Part shown: positions 49,035-60,525 of the stretch, one piece after another
Position numbering within the stretch: position 1 is the stretch's first letter
How the letters are laid out: every line of letters begins with the position of its first letter
Source of the DNA: Lactobacillus hamsteri DSM 5661 = JCM 6256
Lineage (GTDB): Bacteria; Bacillota; Bacilli; Lactobacillales; Lactobacillaceae
Length of the DNA: 64,000 bases
Assembly (NCBI RefSeq): GCF_000615445.1
Contig: NZ_BALY01000003.1
Coordinates: 31,271-95,270 of the forward strand
Direction: 5' to 3'
Notes under the pieces: model-generated
What the model was told of the DNA's origin: nothing
Databases searched by the model: none
Seen by the model: only the letters and a program-made list of their open reading frames with translations
Position numbers and translations under genes: made by a program

Positions 49035-51128
49035 TTATTCAGCGTTTCCGCCACGTTTCTTAATAATTTCTTCTTGAACTGACTTAGGACATGGTGAGTA
49101 GTGATCGAATACCATAGTGAAAGTACCACGACCTTGAGTTGATGAACGCAAAGTAGTTGCGTAACCAAACATTTCGGAAAGTGGAACCATAGAGTTCAAT
49201 ACCTTAGCACCTGAACGATCTTCCATACCGTCCATAGTACCACGACGTGCAGTAATTGAACCCATAACATCACCTAAGTATTCTTCAGGGGTAATTACTT
49301 GAACCTTCATAATTGGTTCAAGAACTACTGCACCAGCCTTAGGAGCAGCATTCTTCAAAGCAAGTGAAGCAGCAACCTTGAAGGCAGCTTCTGATGAGTC
49401 GACTTCGTGGTAACTACCATCGTAAAGCTTAGCCTTAACATCGATCAATGGGTAACCTGCAAGAACACCATTCTTCATAGCATCTTGTAAACCTTGGTCA
49501 ACTGAAGGAATGAATTCACGAGGAACAACACCACCAACGATAGCGTCTTCGAATTCGTAACCCTTTCCTTCTTCGTTTGGAGTAAAGTCAATCCATACGT
49601 CACCGTATTGACCCTTACCACCAGATTGACGAACAAACTTACCTTGAGCCTTAGCTTCCTTAGTGAAGGTTTCACGGTAAGCTACTTGTGGTTCACCAAT
49701 TTCAGCTTCAACGTGGAATTCACGCTTCATACGTTCAACCATGATTTGGAGGTGAAGTTCACCCATACCAGAAATCAAAGTTTGACCAGTTTCTGGGTTA
49801 GTTTCAGCCTTAAAGGTTGGGTCTTCTTCAGTAAGCTTTTGCAAAGCAACATCCATCTTATCACGGTCAGCCTTTGACTTAGGTTCAACTGAAACTTGGA
49901 TAACTGGATCTGGAATTTGCAAACTTTCCAAAATAAGTGGACGATCTGGGTCAGTTAATGAATCACCAGTAGTAGTGTTCTTCAAACCGATCGCACCAGC
50001 AATATCACCTGAGAATACTTCAGGAATTTCCTTACGTTCATTGGCGTGCATTTGAAGCAAACGACCAACACGTTCACGAGTATCCTTAGAAGCGTTCAAT
50101 ACGTATGAACCTGATTGAAGTGAACCAGTGTAAACACGAATGAAAGTCAAACGACCAACAAATGGGTCAGAAGCAATCTTAAATGCTAAAGCAGCAAATG
50201 GATCCTTGTCGTTAGCTCTAAGTTCTACTTCGTCACCCGTCTTAGGATCGTGAGCAACATAAGGCTTAACATCTAATGGTGATGGCAAGTAGTCTACAAC
50301 ACCATCAAGCATCATTTGAACACCCTTGTTCTTAAATGCTGAACCAGCAAATACTGGGAAGAAGTCTAAGTTAATAGTAGCCTTACGGATAGCAGCCTTC
50401 AATTCATCGTTTGAAATTTCTTCACCGCCAAGGTACTTTTCCATGATGCTGTCATCAACGTCAGCAACAGCTTCAACTAATTCACCACGACGCTTCATTG
50501 CTTCGTCCTTGTATTCATCAGGAACTGGAACAGTTTCCCACTTAGAACCAAGCTTATCTTCATCGTAGATATCAGCAACCATTTCGATCAAGTCGATAAC
50601 ACCTTCGAAGGTATCAGCTGCACCAATTGGCATTTGAACAGCATGTGCATTAGCGTTTAAACGTTCGTGCAATGAGTTAACTGACTTATCAAAATCAGCA
50701 CCAATCTTATCCATCTTGTTAACGAAAACAATACGAGGAACACCGTAAGTTTCAGCTTGACGCCATACGTTTTCAGTTTGTGGTTCTACACCAGCTTGGG
50801 CATCCAAAACAGTTACGGCACCATCAAGAACACGAAGTGAACGTTCTACTTCGATAGTGAAGTCAACGTGTCCTGGGGTGTCGATGATGTTAATTCTGTG
50901 GTCATTCCATTGAGCAGTAGTAGCTGCTGAAGTAATGGTAATACCACGTTCCTTTTCTTCGTCCATCCAGTCCATTTGTGAATCACCTTCGTGAGTTTCA
51001 CCAATTTTGTGGATCTTACCAGTGTAGTAAAGGATACGTTCAGTAGTGGTAGTCTTACCCGCATCGATGTGGGCCATGATACCAATGTTACGTGTCTTTT
51101 CTAATGGAAATTCACGCTTATTAGCCAT
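49035..51128 (-). CDS. fusA: Elongation factor G
   Basis: Translocation GTPase (697 aa). G1 [11 protein letters not shown]2 [10 protein letters not shown]3 DTPGHVDF, G4 NKMDK; domain IV with GGKGQYGDV and domain V ending KRGGNAE. Third gene of the str operon (rpsL-rpsG-fusA), 38 bp after rpsG. There is no tuf downstream. Confidence 0.98.
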   Translation of the reverse strand: MANKREFPLEKTRNIGIMAHIDAGKTTTTERILYYTGKIHKIGETHEGDSQMDWMDEEKERGITITSAATTAQWNDHRINIIDTPGHVDFTIEVERSLRVLDGAVTVLDAQAGVEPQTENVWRQAETYGVPRIVFVNKMDKIGADFDKSVNSLHERLNANAHAVQMPIGAADTFEGVIDLIEMVADIYDEDKLGSKWETVPVPDEYKDEAMKRRGELVEAVADVDDSIMEKYLGGEEISNDELKAAIRKATINLDFFPVFAGSAFKNKGVQMMLDGVVDYLPSPLDVKPYVAHDPKTGDEVELRANDKDPFAALAFKIASDPFVGRLTFIRVYTGSLQSGSYVLNASKDTRERVGRLLQMHANERKEIPEVFSGDIAGAIGLKNTTTGDSLTDPDRPLILESLQIPDPVIQVSVEPKSKADRDKMDVALQKLTEEDPTFKAETNPETGQTLISGMGELHLQIMVERMKREFHVEAEIGEPQVAYRETFTKEAKAQGKFVRQSGGKGQYGDVWIDFTPNEEGKGYEFEDAIVGGVVPREFIPSVDQGLQDAMKNGVLAGYPLIDVKAKLYDGSYHEVDSSEAAFKVAASLALKNAAPKAGAVVLEPIMKVQVITPEEYLGDVMGSITARRGTMDGMEDRSGAKVLNSMVPLSEMFGYATTLRSSTQGRGTFTMVFDHYSPCPKSVQEEIIKKRGGNAE

Positions 51129-51166
51129 ATATTAATTCTCTCCTTAAAATAAAACGAACAATTAGA

Positions 51167-51637
51167 TTAGAAGCGGTAGTGTGCAAATGCACGGTTAGCT
51201 TCGGCCATACGGTGAACATCTTCACGCTTCTTAACTGCTGAACCAGTGTTGTTTGAAGCGTCGATAATTTCGTTAGCTAAACGTTCATCCATAGTGTGTT
51301 CGTTACGTAAACGAGCGTATGAAACAAGCCATCTTAAGCCTAAAGTAGTTCTTCTTTCTGGACGAACTTCAACTGGGATTTGGTAGTTTGAACCACCGAT
51401 ACGGCGAGCTCTAACTTCCAAAACTGGCATAACATTGTTCATAGCTTCTTCAAAGACATCAAGTGGTTCCTTACCAGTCTTGTCTTTAACAATGTTGAAT
51501 GCATCGTAAAGGATTGAAGATGCCTTTGCTCTCTTACCATCAAGCATCAAGTGATTGATTAACTTAGTAACGAGTTTTGAGTTGTAAACTGGATCTGCTA
51601 AAACGTCTCTCTTAGTTACGTGACCTTTTCTAGGCAT
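51167..51637 (-). CDS. rpsG: 30S ribosomal protein S7
   Basis: S7 (156 aa), head assembly initiator contacting the E-site. [25 protein letters not shown] start, [16 protein letters not shown] and the ending NRAFAHYRF. In E. coli it represses the str operon. Confidence 0.98.
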   Translation of the reverse strand: MPRKGHVTKRDVLADPVYNSKLVTKLINHLMLDGKRAKASSILYDAFNIVKDKTGKEPLDVFEEAMNNVMPVLEVRARRIGGSNYQIPVEVRPERRTTLGLRWLVSYARLRNEHTMDERLANEIIDASNNTGSAVKKREDVHRMAEANRAFAHYRF

Positions 51638-51651
51638 TATTTAACTCCTCC

Positions 51652-52059
51652 TTAACCTTTCTTTGCACCGTACTTAGAACGGCTTTGCTTTCTGCCATCA
51701 ACACCAGCAGTATCGAGGGCACCACGGATGATGTGGTAACGTACACCAGGAAGGTCCTTTACACGACCACCACGAATTAAAACAACTGAGTGTTCTTGCA
51801 AGTTGTGGCCTTCACCTGGAATGTAAGCAGTAACTTCGATTAAGTTTGAAAGACGTACACGAGCGTACTTACGCAAAGCTGAGTTAGGCTTCTTAGGTGT
51901 CATAGTACCAACACGAGTTGCAACACCACGCATTTGTGGAGCTGGGTTGAATACTAATTCCTTCTTCATACTGTTGTAACCGTAGTTCAAAGCTGGTGAC
52001 TTTGATTTAGTCGTCTTTGAGTGACGGCCTTTTCTTACCAATTGGTTAATGGTTGGCAT
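51652..52059 (-). CDS. rpsL: 30S ribosomal protein S12
   Basis: S12 (135 aa from ATG 52057-52059 with AGGAGGAATTTTTTA), the decoding-centre protein. The streptomycin-site segment [15 protein letters not shown] is present with the unmutated Lys residues (KKPNSALRK), and [13 protein letters not shown] follows. The frame is open upstream but lacks a ribosome binding site there. Confidence 0.98.
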   Translation of the reverse strand: MPTINQLVRKGRHSKTTKSKSPALNYGYNSMKKELVFNPAPQMRGVATRVGTMTPKKPNSALRKYARVRLSNLIEVTAYIPGEGHNLQEHSVVLIRGGRVKDLPGVRYHIIRGALDTAGVDGRKQSRSKYGAKKG

Positions 52060-52152
52060 TAAAAAATTCCTCCTAAAATTAACTATTTTGTTCACACATC
52101 CGGGAGTTTCTTTTTTGACTCACAGATATAATATTCAAAACATACAATCATC

Positions 52153-52181
52153 ATTGTACTACCTTTTACACAGAAAGCAAA
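52153..52181 (-). promoter_or_regulatory. Possible promoter of the str operon
   Basis: TTGCTT (52175-52180), 16 bp, TACAAT (52153-52158) on the minus strand. The -10 box lies within a perfect inverted repeat TACAAT-GATG-ATTGTA (52143-52158). Confidence 0.5.
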
Positions 52182-52245
52182 CTTTTTTAAAATTTCCACG
52201 ATAAAAAAACTGTTTTTTGCGCACTTATAAATGGAGGGGATTCTA

Positions 52246-52923
52246 TTGATTTACTTACTCACAAACTTTTTTATCGGTAGTTGTATTGCTTCACACGCCT
52301 GCGTTATCTATGATCGTTATTCCAATGATGATATGATACTTTCACGTTCCTACTGTAAAAACTGTAATAACATGCTTAATTTGCTTGATGAAATTCCTAT
52401 TATTTCCTATCTATTTTTAAAAGGAAAATGTCGATATTGTAAAAACAATATATCAGCGGAATTATTCTTAACAGAATTAATTGGTGGCTTTACCTTTATA
52501 AAAATCGATTTTTCTTCCTATAATGAGTTAACGACTGCCATCATGATATCTGTTTTATTAATAATTGCTATTTTTGATTATAAAGATAAAGAGTTTCCAA
52601 CCATTTTATTACTAACTCCATTTTGTATAATATTGTTTACCAAAATAAATATCATACAAAATTATTCTATAGTTGATTTAGTGGAATTAGTTCCTATTAC
52701 AATACTGTTAATCACATTAGTTTCCAAACAAAAAATTGGAAGTGGTGACTTATTCATTTATCTGTTAATAGCTTTATATTTTAATCCATCATTTGCTAAT
52801 TCCACATTTCTTATCGCATCCATACTATTAATTGCACATTACATATTCAAAAAGCAGAACATAACTTTTCCGTTTATTCCTTATATATTCATAGCTACAG
52901 TTTTTCAACTTTTATTAGAATAA
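52246..52923 (+). CDS. Prepilin peptidase (A24 family, ComC/PilD-like)
   Basis: A membrane aspartic peptidase (225 aa from TTG 52246) that trims type IV pilin-like leader peptides. Two zinc-type CxxC pairs (SYCKNCNN and CRYCKNN) occur in the N-terminal cytoplasmic loop, and the two catalytic aspartates lie in AIFDYKD and the GxGD motif IGSGDLF. The rest is hydrophobic with about six more membrane segments. The start is chosen because GGAGGGG lies 6 bp before TTG; an ATG at 52231 overlaps that site. In lactobacilli it processes ComG pseudopilins. It is the only plus-strand gene among str and rpo. Confidence 0.88.
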   Translation: MIYLLTNFFIGSCIASHACVIYDRYSNDDMILSRSYCKNCNNMLNLLDEIPIISYLFLKGKCRYCKNNISAELFLTELIGGFTFIKIDFSSYNELTTAIMISVLLIIAIFDYKDKEFPTILLLTPFCIILFTKINIIQNYSIVDLVELVPITILLITLVSKQKIGSGDLFIYLLIALYFNPSFANSTFLIASILLIAHYIFKKQNITFPFIPYIFIATVFQLLLE

Positions 52924-52963
52924 AAAAATACGCCTCTATCAAATTGATAGAAGCGTATTTTTT
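52923..52963. terminator. Bidirectional terminator between the prepilin peptidase gene and rpoC
   Basis: AAAAAATACGC, CTCTATC, AAATT, GATAGAA, GCGTATTTTTT. It follows both convergent stop codons (plus-strand gene at 52923, rpoC at 52986). Confidence 0.9.
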
Positions 52964-52985
52964 AAGTTTCTCTAACAGAATTTAT

Positions 52986-55900
52986 TTATTTTTGTGGATT
53001 TGCATCCTTTGCCGCATCTTTTTCTTTCATTTGCTTTTCAATATCAGCAATTGAGTAAACAGATTGTGGCTTAGCTACATCCGCTTGTGGTTCCATATTA
53101 CGGTAAATAGGCATACCAGTACCAGCTGGAATAATCTTACCAATAATAACGTTTTCCTTAAGTCCAAGAAGTGGATCGTTCTTGCCACGAATTGAAGCAT
53201 CAGTAAGAACACGAGTAGTTTCCTGGAATGAAGCAGCTGACAAGAAACTGTTAGTTTCAAGGGCAGCCTTGGTAATACCCAAGATAACGCTTTGAGCAGT
53301 TGCTGGGATACCACCAGAAATAATAACTTCCTTGTTACGGTCCTTAAATTGGTCAATATCCATAACTTCACCTGGCAAGATATCAGTTTCACCTGGATCA
53401 AGAACACGAACCTTTTGCAACATTTGACGAGTTAATACTTCGACGTGTTTATCAGAAATATCTACACCCTGCATTCTGTAGGCTTTTTGAACTTCAGCTA
53501 AGATGTATTCTTCAGTAGTCAAAGTATCAGTAACTTGAATCAATTCCTTAGGATCAACAGAACCAAGAGTTAACTTGTCTCCACGATGAACGCTGTCACC
53601 TTCGGAAACAGCAACAGAAGCAGTATAAGCAACACTGTAAGTTCTAGTATCAATCTTACCCTTAACAGTAATTTCACGAGTATGTTCTGCAGGGTTTTCT
53701 TGAATTGAATCAACAATACCATCTACTTCAGAAATTGTCGCACGACCCTTAGGGTTACGAGCTTCAAACAATTCTTGAACACGAGGCAAACCTTGAGTAA
53801 TATCTTCAGCACCGGCAACACCACCGTTGTGGAAAGTTCTCAAAGTAAGCTGAGTACCAGGTTCACCAATTGATTGAGCAGCAACAGTACCAACTGCTTC
53901 ACCCACTTCAACTTCTTCACCAGTAGCAAGGTTCATACCGTAACACTTGCGACATACACCGTGAGGAGTATCACAAGTAAGAATTGAACGAATCTTGACA
54001 TGAGTTACACCAGCATCAACAACCTTATGAGCCAAGTTTTCATCCATCATGACATCCTTAGCTACAATAGTTTCGCCAGTTTCTGGATCCTTAACAGTTT
54101 CAGCAGTGAAACGACCAAGCAAACGATCGAATAATGGTTCGATCATTTCGTCGCCTTCCATAATGGCACTAACTGTAATACCACGATCAGTACCACAATC
54201 ATCATCACGAATAATAACATCTTGGGCAACATCAACCAAACGACGAGTCAAGTAACCAGACTGAGCAGTCTTCAAGGCAGTATCAGTCATACCCTTACGA
54301 GCACCGTGAGTGGACATGAACAATTCCAATACTGACAAACCTTCCTTAAAGTTTGAAGTAACAGGAATTTCGAACAAACCACCGTTAGGAGTGGCCATCA
54401 AACCACGCATACCAGCTAACTGAGTAAAGTTAGAAATGTTACCACGGGCACCTGAGTCGGCCATGATAGTAATTGGGTTTCTTGGATCGTAGATTTGAGC
54501 GATTTCGTTTTGGATTTCGTCCTTACATGCGTTCCAAATACTAATTACTCGATCGTGACGTTCTTGTTCAGTAATAAGTCCACGTCTAAATTGTTTAGAA
54601 ACAATATCAACTTGCTTACGAGCCTTTTCTACCTTTTCATCCTTATCTTCAATTTCAGGAACATCGTTCATACCAATGGTAATACCAGAAGTAGTTGAAC
54701 TAGTGTAACCTAATTTCTTTAAGTCATCCAAGTATTCTGAAGTTCTTTGAACCTTGTAATACTTGTAAATAGTAGCAATAGAATCTGATAAGAAACCACT
54801 CTTAAATGGTGTTGCAATTAAGTCATCAGCAACTGAATCAATCTTTTCTTGAATATCTTCACCTTCATTTAAGAAGTACTTTTCATCAAGTGGATTGTTC
54901 AAATTCTTTTCAGTTGGTTCGTTGATGTAGAAGTAGTCATCAGGGAAGAGTTGGTTAAATACGATCTTACCGTAAGTGGTAATAAAGATACCATGTTCCT
55001 TACCTGCTGGCCAAGGCTTCTTAGGCATAGAATCAGCTGACATACCAATAATTGTATGGTAGTGAATATCACCATTTTCATAAGCAACTGCAGCTTCAGC
55101 TGGTGAACTGAAGATCATGCCTTCACCTTCACGGCCCTTTTCAGCTTGAGTTAACCAGTAGTTACCTAATACGACGTCCTGTGATGGAGTAACGATTGGC
55201 TTACCATCCTTAGGTGCCAAAATATGGTGAGCAGCAAGCATAAGCAAACGTGATTCTGCAACAGCTTCATCAGATAATGGAACGTGGATGGCCATCTGGT
55301 CACCATCGAAGTCGGCATTGTAAGCTTCACAAGCTAATGGGTGCAAACGAATTGACTTACCAGGTACCAAAACTGGTTCAAATGCTTGAATACTCAAACG
55401 GTGAAGAGTAGGTGCACGGTTCAAAAGAACTGGACGTTCCTTAATAACATCTTCAAGTACATCCCAAATGTCATCATCTTCACGATCAATCTTACGCTTA
55501 GCGTTCTTAATGTTAGAAGCAATTCCGCGCTTAACTAATTCGTGCATTACAAATGGTTTGAATAATTCAAGTGCCATTGGACGAGGAACACCACATTGAT
55601 AGAACTTCAATTTTGGTGAAACATCGATAACTGAACGACCTGAGTAGTCAACACGCTTACCAAGCAAGTTTTGACGGAAACGACCTTGCTTACCTTTAAG
55701 CATGTGTGAAAGTGACTTAAGTGGACGGTTACCTGGTCCAACAACTGGACGACCACGACGACCGTTATCAATTAAGGCATCAACAGCTTCTTGAAGCATA
55801 CGCTTTTCGTTTTGAACAATAATATTTGGAGCGTTCAAATCAAGCAATCTCTTCAAACGGTTGTTACGGTTGATTACACGTCTGTATAAATCGTTCAAGT

Positions 55901-56657
55901 CAGAAGTTGCAAAACGTCCACCTTCCAATTGAACCATAGGACGCAAATCTGGTGGAATAACTGGAACAGCATCCATAACCATCCATTCTGGCTTATTACC
56001 AGAATTCTTAAATGCATCCAAAATGTCCAATCTTCTGATTGCACGTGTACGTTTTTGACCAGTAACTGTTTGAAGCTCTTTCTTCAAATCAGCAACTTCT
56101 TTAGCTAAGTCAACTTTCTTAAGCAAATCACGGATAGCTTCTGCACCCATTTTTGCAACAAAACGATTACCATACTTAGCTTTTTGTTCACGGTATTCTG
56201 CTTCAGTCAATAATTGCTTAGGTTCAAGATCAGTATCACCTGGATCAATTACGATATAAGCAGCAAAGTAGATAACTTCTTCAAGAAGTCTTGGAGAAAT
56301 ATCCAAAACCAAGCCCATTCTTGATGGGATACCCTTGAAGTACCAGATATGAGTAACTGGTGCTGCTAATTCGATGTGACCCATACGTTCTCTTCTTACC
56401 TTTGAAGAAGTAACTTCAACACCACAACGATCACAGACAATACCACGATATCTAACACCTTTGTACTTACCACAAGCACATGACCAATCTTTAGTTGGTC
56501 CAAAAATTCTTTCATCAAACAAGCCATCTTTTTCAGGCTTTAAAGTACGGTAGTTGATGGTTTCTGGCTTCTTAACTTCACCATATGACCAGCTTCTGAT
56601 CTTGTTAGGTGATGCAAGACCAATTTGCATACTTTCAAACTTATTTACGTCGATCAA
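52986..56657 (-). CDS. rpoC: DNA-directed RNA polymerase subunit beta'
   Basis: Beta' subunit (1223 aa). N-terminal zinc ribbon [20 protein letters not shown], active-site [10 protein letters not shown], trigger-loop and bridge-helix regions ([21 protein letters not shown]) and a second zinc site ([11 protein letters not shown]). Short Gram-positive form without the long E. coli insertion. It follows rpoB by 15 bp. Confidence 0.98.
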   Translation of the reverse strand: MIDVNKFESMQIGLASPNKIRSWSYGEVKKPETINYRTLKPEKDGLFDERIFGPTKDWSCACGKYKGVRYRGIVCDRCGVEVTSSKVRRERMGHIELAAPVTHIWYFKGIPSRMGLVLDISPRLLEEVIYFAAYIVIDPGDTDLEPKQLLTEAEYREQKAKYGNRFVAKMGAEAIRDLLKKVDLAKEVADLKKELQTVTGQKRTRAIRRLDILDAFKNSGNKPEWMVMDAVPVIPPDLRPMVQLEGGRFATSDLNDLYRRVINRNNRLKRLLDLNAPNIIVQNEKRMLQEAVDALIDNGRRGRPVVGPGNRPLKSLSHMLKGKQGRFRQNLLGKRVDYSGRSVIDVSPKLKFYQCGVPRPMALELFKPFVMHELVKRGIASNIKNAKRKIDREDDDIWDVLEDVIKERPVLLNRAPTLHRLSIQAFEPVLVPGKSIRLHPLACEAYNADFDGDQMAIHVPLSDEAVAESRLLMLAAHHILAPKDGKPIVTPSQDVVLGNYWLTQAEKGREGEGMIFSSPAEAAVAYENGDIHYHTIIGMSADSMPKKPWPAGKEHGIFITTYGKIVFNQLFPDDYFYINEPTEKNLNNPLDEKYFLNEGEDIQEKIDSVADDLIATPFKSGFLSDSIATIYKYYKVQRTSEYLDDLKKLGYTSSTTSGITIGMNDVPEIEDKDEKVEKARKQVDIVSKQFRRGLITEQERHDRVISIWNACKDEIQNEIAQIYDPRNPITIMADSGARGNISNFTQLAGMRGLMATPNGGLFEIPVTSNFKEGLSVLELFMSTHGARKGMTDTALKTAQSGYLTRRLVDVAQDVIIRDDDCGTDRGITVSAIMEGDEMIEPLFDRLLGRFTAETVKDPETGETIVAKDVMMDENLAHKVVDAGVTHVKIRSILTCDTPHGVCRKCYGMNLATGEEVEVGEAVGTVAAQSIGEPGTQLTLRTFHNGGVAGAEDITQGLPRVQELFEARNPKGRATISEVDGIVDSIQENPAEHTREITVKGKIDTRTYSVAYTASVAVSEGDSVHRGDKLTLGSVDPKELIQVTDTLTTEEYILAEVQKAYRMQGVDISDKHVEVLTRQMLQKVRVLDPGETDILPGEVMDIDQFKDRNKEVIISGGIPATAQSVILGITKAALETNSFLSAASFQETTRVLTDASIRGKNDPLLGLKENVIIGKIIPAGTGMPIYRNMEPQADVAKPQSVYSIADIEKQMKEKDAAKDANPQK

Positions 56658-56672
56658 AAGTTTAACCTCCTA

Positions 56673-59600
56673 CTATTTAGAAACTTTATCGTCGGATTCG
56701 TCTACTGGAGCTTCTTCAGGTTTATCTTCAGCTTTCTTATCCTTATCTTCTGATTTATCAGTTTCTACGGCTAACTTCTTCTTTTGTTGTTCTTCAGCCA
56801 TACGTGACAAAGTATCAATATTCAAATGTTCATTTGAGTCATCATCCATATCACGAAGTTCAATTTCATGATGATCCATGTCAAGAACTCTAATATCCAA
56901 TCCTAATGATTGCAATTCCTTAACAAGAACACGGAATGATTCAGGAACACCTGGCTTAGGAATTCTTTCGCCCTTAACAATAGCTTCATATGCTCTTACA
57001 CGACCAACAACGTCATCTGACTTGTAAGTCAAAATTTCTTGCAATGTGTAAGCTGCACCATAAGCTTCAAGAGCCCAAACTTCCATTTCACCGAAACGCT
57101 GTCCACCAAATTGTGCTTTACCACCAAGTGGCTGTTGAGTAACTAATGAGTAAGGCCCGATTGAACGTGCGTGAATCTTATCGTCAACCATGTGAGTAAG
57201 CTTCAAGTAGTGCATAACACCAACTGACACACGGTTGTGGAATGGTTCACCGGTACGACCATCATAAACAACAGTCTTACCGTCTTTATCAACGCCGGCT
57301 TCACGAACAGTATCCCAAACATCGTCTTCGTTAGCACCATCAAATACTGGAGTAGCAACGTGGATACCCAATTGACGAGCAGCAGCACCTAAGTGCAATT
57401 CCAAAAGCTGTCCGATGTTCATACGTGAAGGAACACCCATTGGGTTCAAACAAATATCTACTGGAGTACCATCTGGCAAGTAAGGCATATCTTCTTCTGG
57501 AACAACCGCAGCAACAGTACCCTTGTTACCGTGACGACCAGACATCTTGTCACCAACTTGAATCTTTCTCTTTTGTGCAATGTAAACACGAACCATTGTG
57601 TTAACACCTGGTGAAAGTTCATCGCCGGCTTCACGAGTATAAACCTTAACGTCTTGGACAATACCGCCACCACCGTGAGGTACACGGAGTGAAGTATCAC
57701 GAACTTCTCTAGCTTTTTCACCAAAGATGGCATGAAGCAATCTTTCTTCAGCTGATAATTCAGTTACACCCTTTGGAGTAACCTTACCAACAAGAATGTC
57801 ACCATCATGAACTTCGGCACCAACACGAACGATACCATCAGCATCAAGATCCTTCAAAGCATCTTCACCAACGTTAGGAAGTTCTCGAGTGATTTCTTCT
57901 GGACCCAATTTAGTGTCACGAGCTTCAGATTCATAATCTTCAATACTGATTGAAGTATATACATCATCCTTAACCAAACGTTCAGAAAGCATGATGGCAT
58001 CTTCATAGTTGTACATGTTCCAAGTCATGAAGGCAATCAATGGGTTTTGACCTAAAGCAAGTTCACCATGATCCATTGTTGGGCCGTTAGCAATAACATC
58101 ACTTGCTTCAACAATGTCACCCTTTTGTACATTAGGAGTTTGGTTGTATGACTTAGAGTTGTTAGAACGACGGTACTTTTCAAGGTAGTACTTATCCAAA
58201 GTGCCATCTTCACGTCTAATACGAACTTCGTTACCGTCAACATATTCAACAGTACCAGCAGCTTGAGCCAAAAGTGCGGCACCAGAATCATGAGCAGCAC
58301 GATATTCCATACCAGTACCAACAAGTGAACCATGAGGATTGATCAAGGGTGCAGCCTGACGTTGCTGGTTGGCACCCATCAAAGCACGGTTAGAGTCATC
58401 GTTTTCAAGGAATGGAATACATGCAGAAGCAACTGAAACAACTTGCTTAGGAATAACATCCATGTAGTCAATCTTATCAGGAGAAACTTCGACGTTGTCT
58501 TCCTTATGACGGGCCAAAATAATGTCTTCCTTAAATGAACCATCTTCATTTAATGGAGTGTTAGCACCGGCAATAATGTAGTTATCTTCAACATCAGCAG
58601 TTAAGTAGTCAATCTTGTCGGTAACCTTGTGAGTCTTCCAAGAAACACGACGGTATGGAGTTTCAATGAAACCATACTTGTTAATAATTGCGTATGATGC
58701 CAAAGAGTTAATCAAACCAATGTTAGGACCTTCTGGCGTTTCGATAGGACATAAACGACCATAGTGAGTATAGTGAACGTCACGAACTTCATAACCAGCA
58801 CGGTCACGAGTCAAACCACCAGGTCCTAAAGCTGACATACGACGCTTGTGAGTCAATTCACCCAATGGGTTGTGTTGGTCCATGAACTGTGAAAGTTGTG
58901 ATGAACCAAAGAATTCCTTGATACTTGCAACAATTGGACGAATGTTGATCAATTGTTGTGGAGTAACAGTTGATGGATCTTGGATTGACATTCTTTCACG
59001 AACAACACGTTCCATTCTTGCCAAACCAATTCTAAATTGGTTTTGAAGAAGTTCGCCAACACGACGAATACGACGGTTACCCAAGTGATCGATATCATCA
59101 GTAGTACCAATCTTATCTTGAAGTACGAAGAAGTAGTTAATTGATGCTAAAACATCGGCTGGAGTTAAATGCTTAACGTCATCACCAATGTGACCGTTAG
59201 AAATCAACTTAACTTCACGTTCTGGATCAACCTTTGAGAAGACCTTAATTTCTTGTACAGTGATTGGATCTGGCAACACACCTTCTTTTGAAGGTTCATA
59301 AGTTACCATCTTAAAGTCATCACGATCAAGGTACTTTTCAAGAGTATCCATTACTTCATGAGTAACAACAGTACCCTTCTTAGCAATGATTTCACCAGTA
59401 TCTGGATCAGCTAAAGTTTCAGCCAAAGTTTGACCGTACAAACGGTTCTTAAGTGAAAGCTTCTTATTGATCTTGTAACGACCTACTGGAGCTAAATCAT
59501 AACGACGAGGATCGAAGAAACGTGCAAACAAAAGTGAACGTGATGAATCAGTAGTCTTAGGTTCACCTGGGCGTAATCTTTCGTAAATATCCTTCAAAGC

Positions 59601-60311
59601 TTCAGCAACGCGAGAGTCAGCTGGATTCTTGTGAACATCTTTGTCCAAAGTAAATTGTAAACTGTCACTTTGACCAAACATTTCAAGAATATCGCTGTCT
59701 GAGCCGATACCCATAGCTCTAATCAAAACTGATAATGGCAACTTACGAGTACGGTCAACACGTACGTAAGAAACATTCTTAGCATCAGTTTCGTATTCAA
59801 GCCAAGCACCACGGTTAGGAATAACTGTAGTACCAAAAATTTGACGACCATTCTTATCATAATCACCTGAGTAGTAAACACCCGGAGATCTTACCAATTG
59901 AGAAACGATAACTCTTTCAGCACCGTTAACAATAAATGAACCTGATTCGGTCATTAATGGTAAATCGCCAAAGAAGACATCTTGAGTCTTAATTTCGCCA
60001 GTTTCTTGGTTAGTCAACTTCAAAGTTACGTGCATTGGTGCAGCATAAGTTGCATCATGATCACGAGCTTCATCAACGCTGTACTTAGGCTTTTGAAGCT
60101 TGTAGCCAACGTATTCTAATGAAAGCTTACCAGAGAAGTCGCTGATTGGCATAATGTCATCAAAAACTTCTTTGATACCTTTGTCGAGAAACCACTTATA
60201 TGATTGGGTTTGAACATCGGTCAAGTTAGGTAATTTCAAAACTTCTTTAATCTTTGAGAAACTACGTCTTGTACGATGCTTACCGTAATTCACTACGTGT
60301 CCGTTTAACAA
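56673..60311 (-). CDS. rpoB: DNA-directed RNA polymerase subunit beta
   Basis: Beta subunit (1212 aa). It starts TTG (60309-60311), with AAAGGATG 7 bp ahead, as in related lactobacilli. The rifampicin-pocket region reads [23 protein letters not shown] with wild-type-looking Gln, Asp and His residues, and the downstream signature [12 protein letters not shown] is present. The Ser/Asp/Glu/Lys-rich C-terminal tail (ESDDKVSK) is lineage-specific. A long structured leader precedes it. Confidence 0.98.
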   Translation of the reverse strand: MLNGHVVNYGKHRTRRSFSKIKEVLKLPNLTDVQTQSYKWFLDKGIKEVFDDIMPISDFSGKLSLEYVGYKLQKPKYSVDEARDHDATYAAPMHVTLKLTNQETGEIKTQDVFFGDLPLMTESGSFIVNGAERVIVSQLVRSPGVYYSGDYDKNGRQIFGTTVIPNRGAWLEYETDAKNVSYVRVDRTRKLPLSVLIRAMGIGSDSDILEMFGQSDSLQFTLDKDVHKNPADSRVAEALKDIYERLRPGEPKTTDSSRSLLFARFFDPRRYDLAPVGRYKINKKLSLKNRLYGQTLAETLADPDTGEIIAKKGTVVTHEVMDTLEKYLDRDDFKMVTYEPSKEGVLPDPITVQEIKVFSKVDPEREVKLISNGHIGDDVKHLTPADVLASINYFFVLQDKIGTTDDIDHLGNRRIRRVGELLQNQFRIGLARMERVVRERMSIQDPSTVTPQQLINIRPIVASIKEFFGSSQLSQFMDQHNPLGELTHKRRMSALGPGGLTRDRAGYEVRDVHYTHYGRLCPIETPEGPNIGLINSLASYAIINKYGFIETPYRRVSWKTHKVTDKIDYLTADVEDNYIIAGANTPLNEDGSFKEDIILARHKEDNVEVSPDKIDYMDVIPKQVVSVASACIPFLENDDSNRALMGANQQRQAAPLINPHGSLVGTGMEYRAAHDSGAALLAQAAGTVEYVDGNEVRIRREDGTLDKYYLEKYRRSNNSKSYNQTPNVQKGDIVEASDVIANGPTMDHGELALGQNPLIAFMTWNMYNYEDAIMLSERLVKDDVYTSISIEDYESEARDTKLGPEEITRELPNVGEDALKDLDADGIVRVGAEVHDGDILVGKVTPKGVTELSAEERLLHAIFGEKAREVRDTSLRVPHGGGGIVQDVKVYTREAGDELSPGVNTMVRVYIAQKRKIQVGDKMSGRHGNKGTVAAVVPEEDMPYLPDGTPVDICLNPMGVPSRMNIGQLLELHLGAAARQLGIHVATPVFDGANEDDVWDTVREAGVDKDGKTVVYDGRTGEPFHNRVSVGVMHYLKLTHMVDDKIHARSIGPYSLVTQQPLGGKAQFGGQRFGEMEVWALEAYGAAYTLQEILTYKSDDVVGRVRAYEAIVKGERIPKPGVPESFRVLVKELQSLGLDIRVLDMDHHEIELRDMDDDSNEHLNIDTLSRMAEEQQKKKLAVETDKSEDKDKKAEDKPEEAPVDESDDKVSK

Positions 60312-60388
60312 GGAAAAACATCCTTTCTGTTAGAGAAAGCAAATATTACAATTCTGTTACAAATTAAAAAAACTCGAATTTTAGGCAT

Positions 60389-60426
60389 AAAAAAGACAAA
60401 AACAACTCAGTGTCGTTTTTGTCTTT
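60389..60426 (-). terminator. Intrinsic terminator in the rpoB leader (downstream of clpC)
   Basis: AAAGACAAAAACGAC, ACTGA, GTTGTTTTTGTCTTTTTT on the minus strand. It lies after the rpoB promoter, so it can stop clpC transcripts and also attenuate rpoB. Confidence 0.85.
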
Positions 60427-60487
60427 ATCATTTTGCTGGACAATAGATCAGCAAAATCCTGAAATTCAGCCTTTTAAATCAGCAACT
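60389..60487 (-). promoter_or_regulatory. Structured rpoB leader (candidate Lacto-rpoB motif)
   Basis: The transcribed leader contains CTGAATTTCAG (60459-60469), a 9-bp hairpin ATTTTGCTG/CAGCAAAAT (60430-60457) and the terminator above. The Lacto-rpoB RNA motif is known upstream of rpoB in Lactobacillales; I infer that this is it from place and structure, without an alignment. Confidence 0.55.
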
Positions 60488-60516
60488 AATATACCGTAGA
60501 TTTGCAATTTTGTCAA
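60488..60516 (-). promoter_or_regulatory. Strong promoter of rpoB-rpoC
   Basis: Consensus TTGACA (60511-60516), 17 bp, TATATT (60488-60493) on the minus strand. It starts 10 bp after the clpC stop and 177 bp before the rpoB start. Confidence 0.85.
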
Positions 60517-60525
60517 ATACAACAA

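Noticed and set aside
49608..49877. Open frames on the strand opposite fusA, rpoC, ribosomal genes and others
   Set aside because: They mirror the strong codon bias of the real genes, lack ribosome binding sites and resemble no protein.
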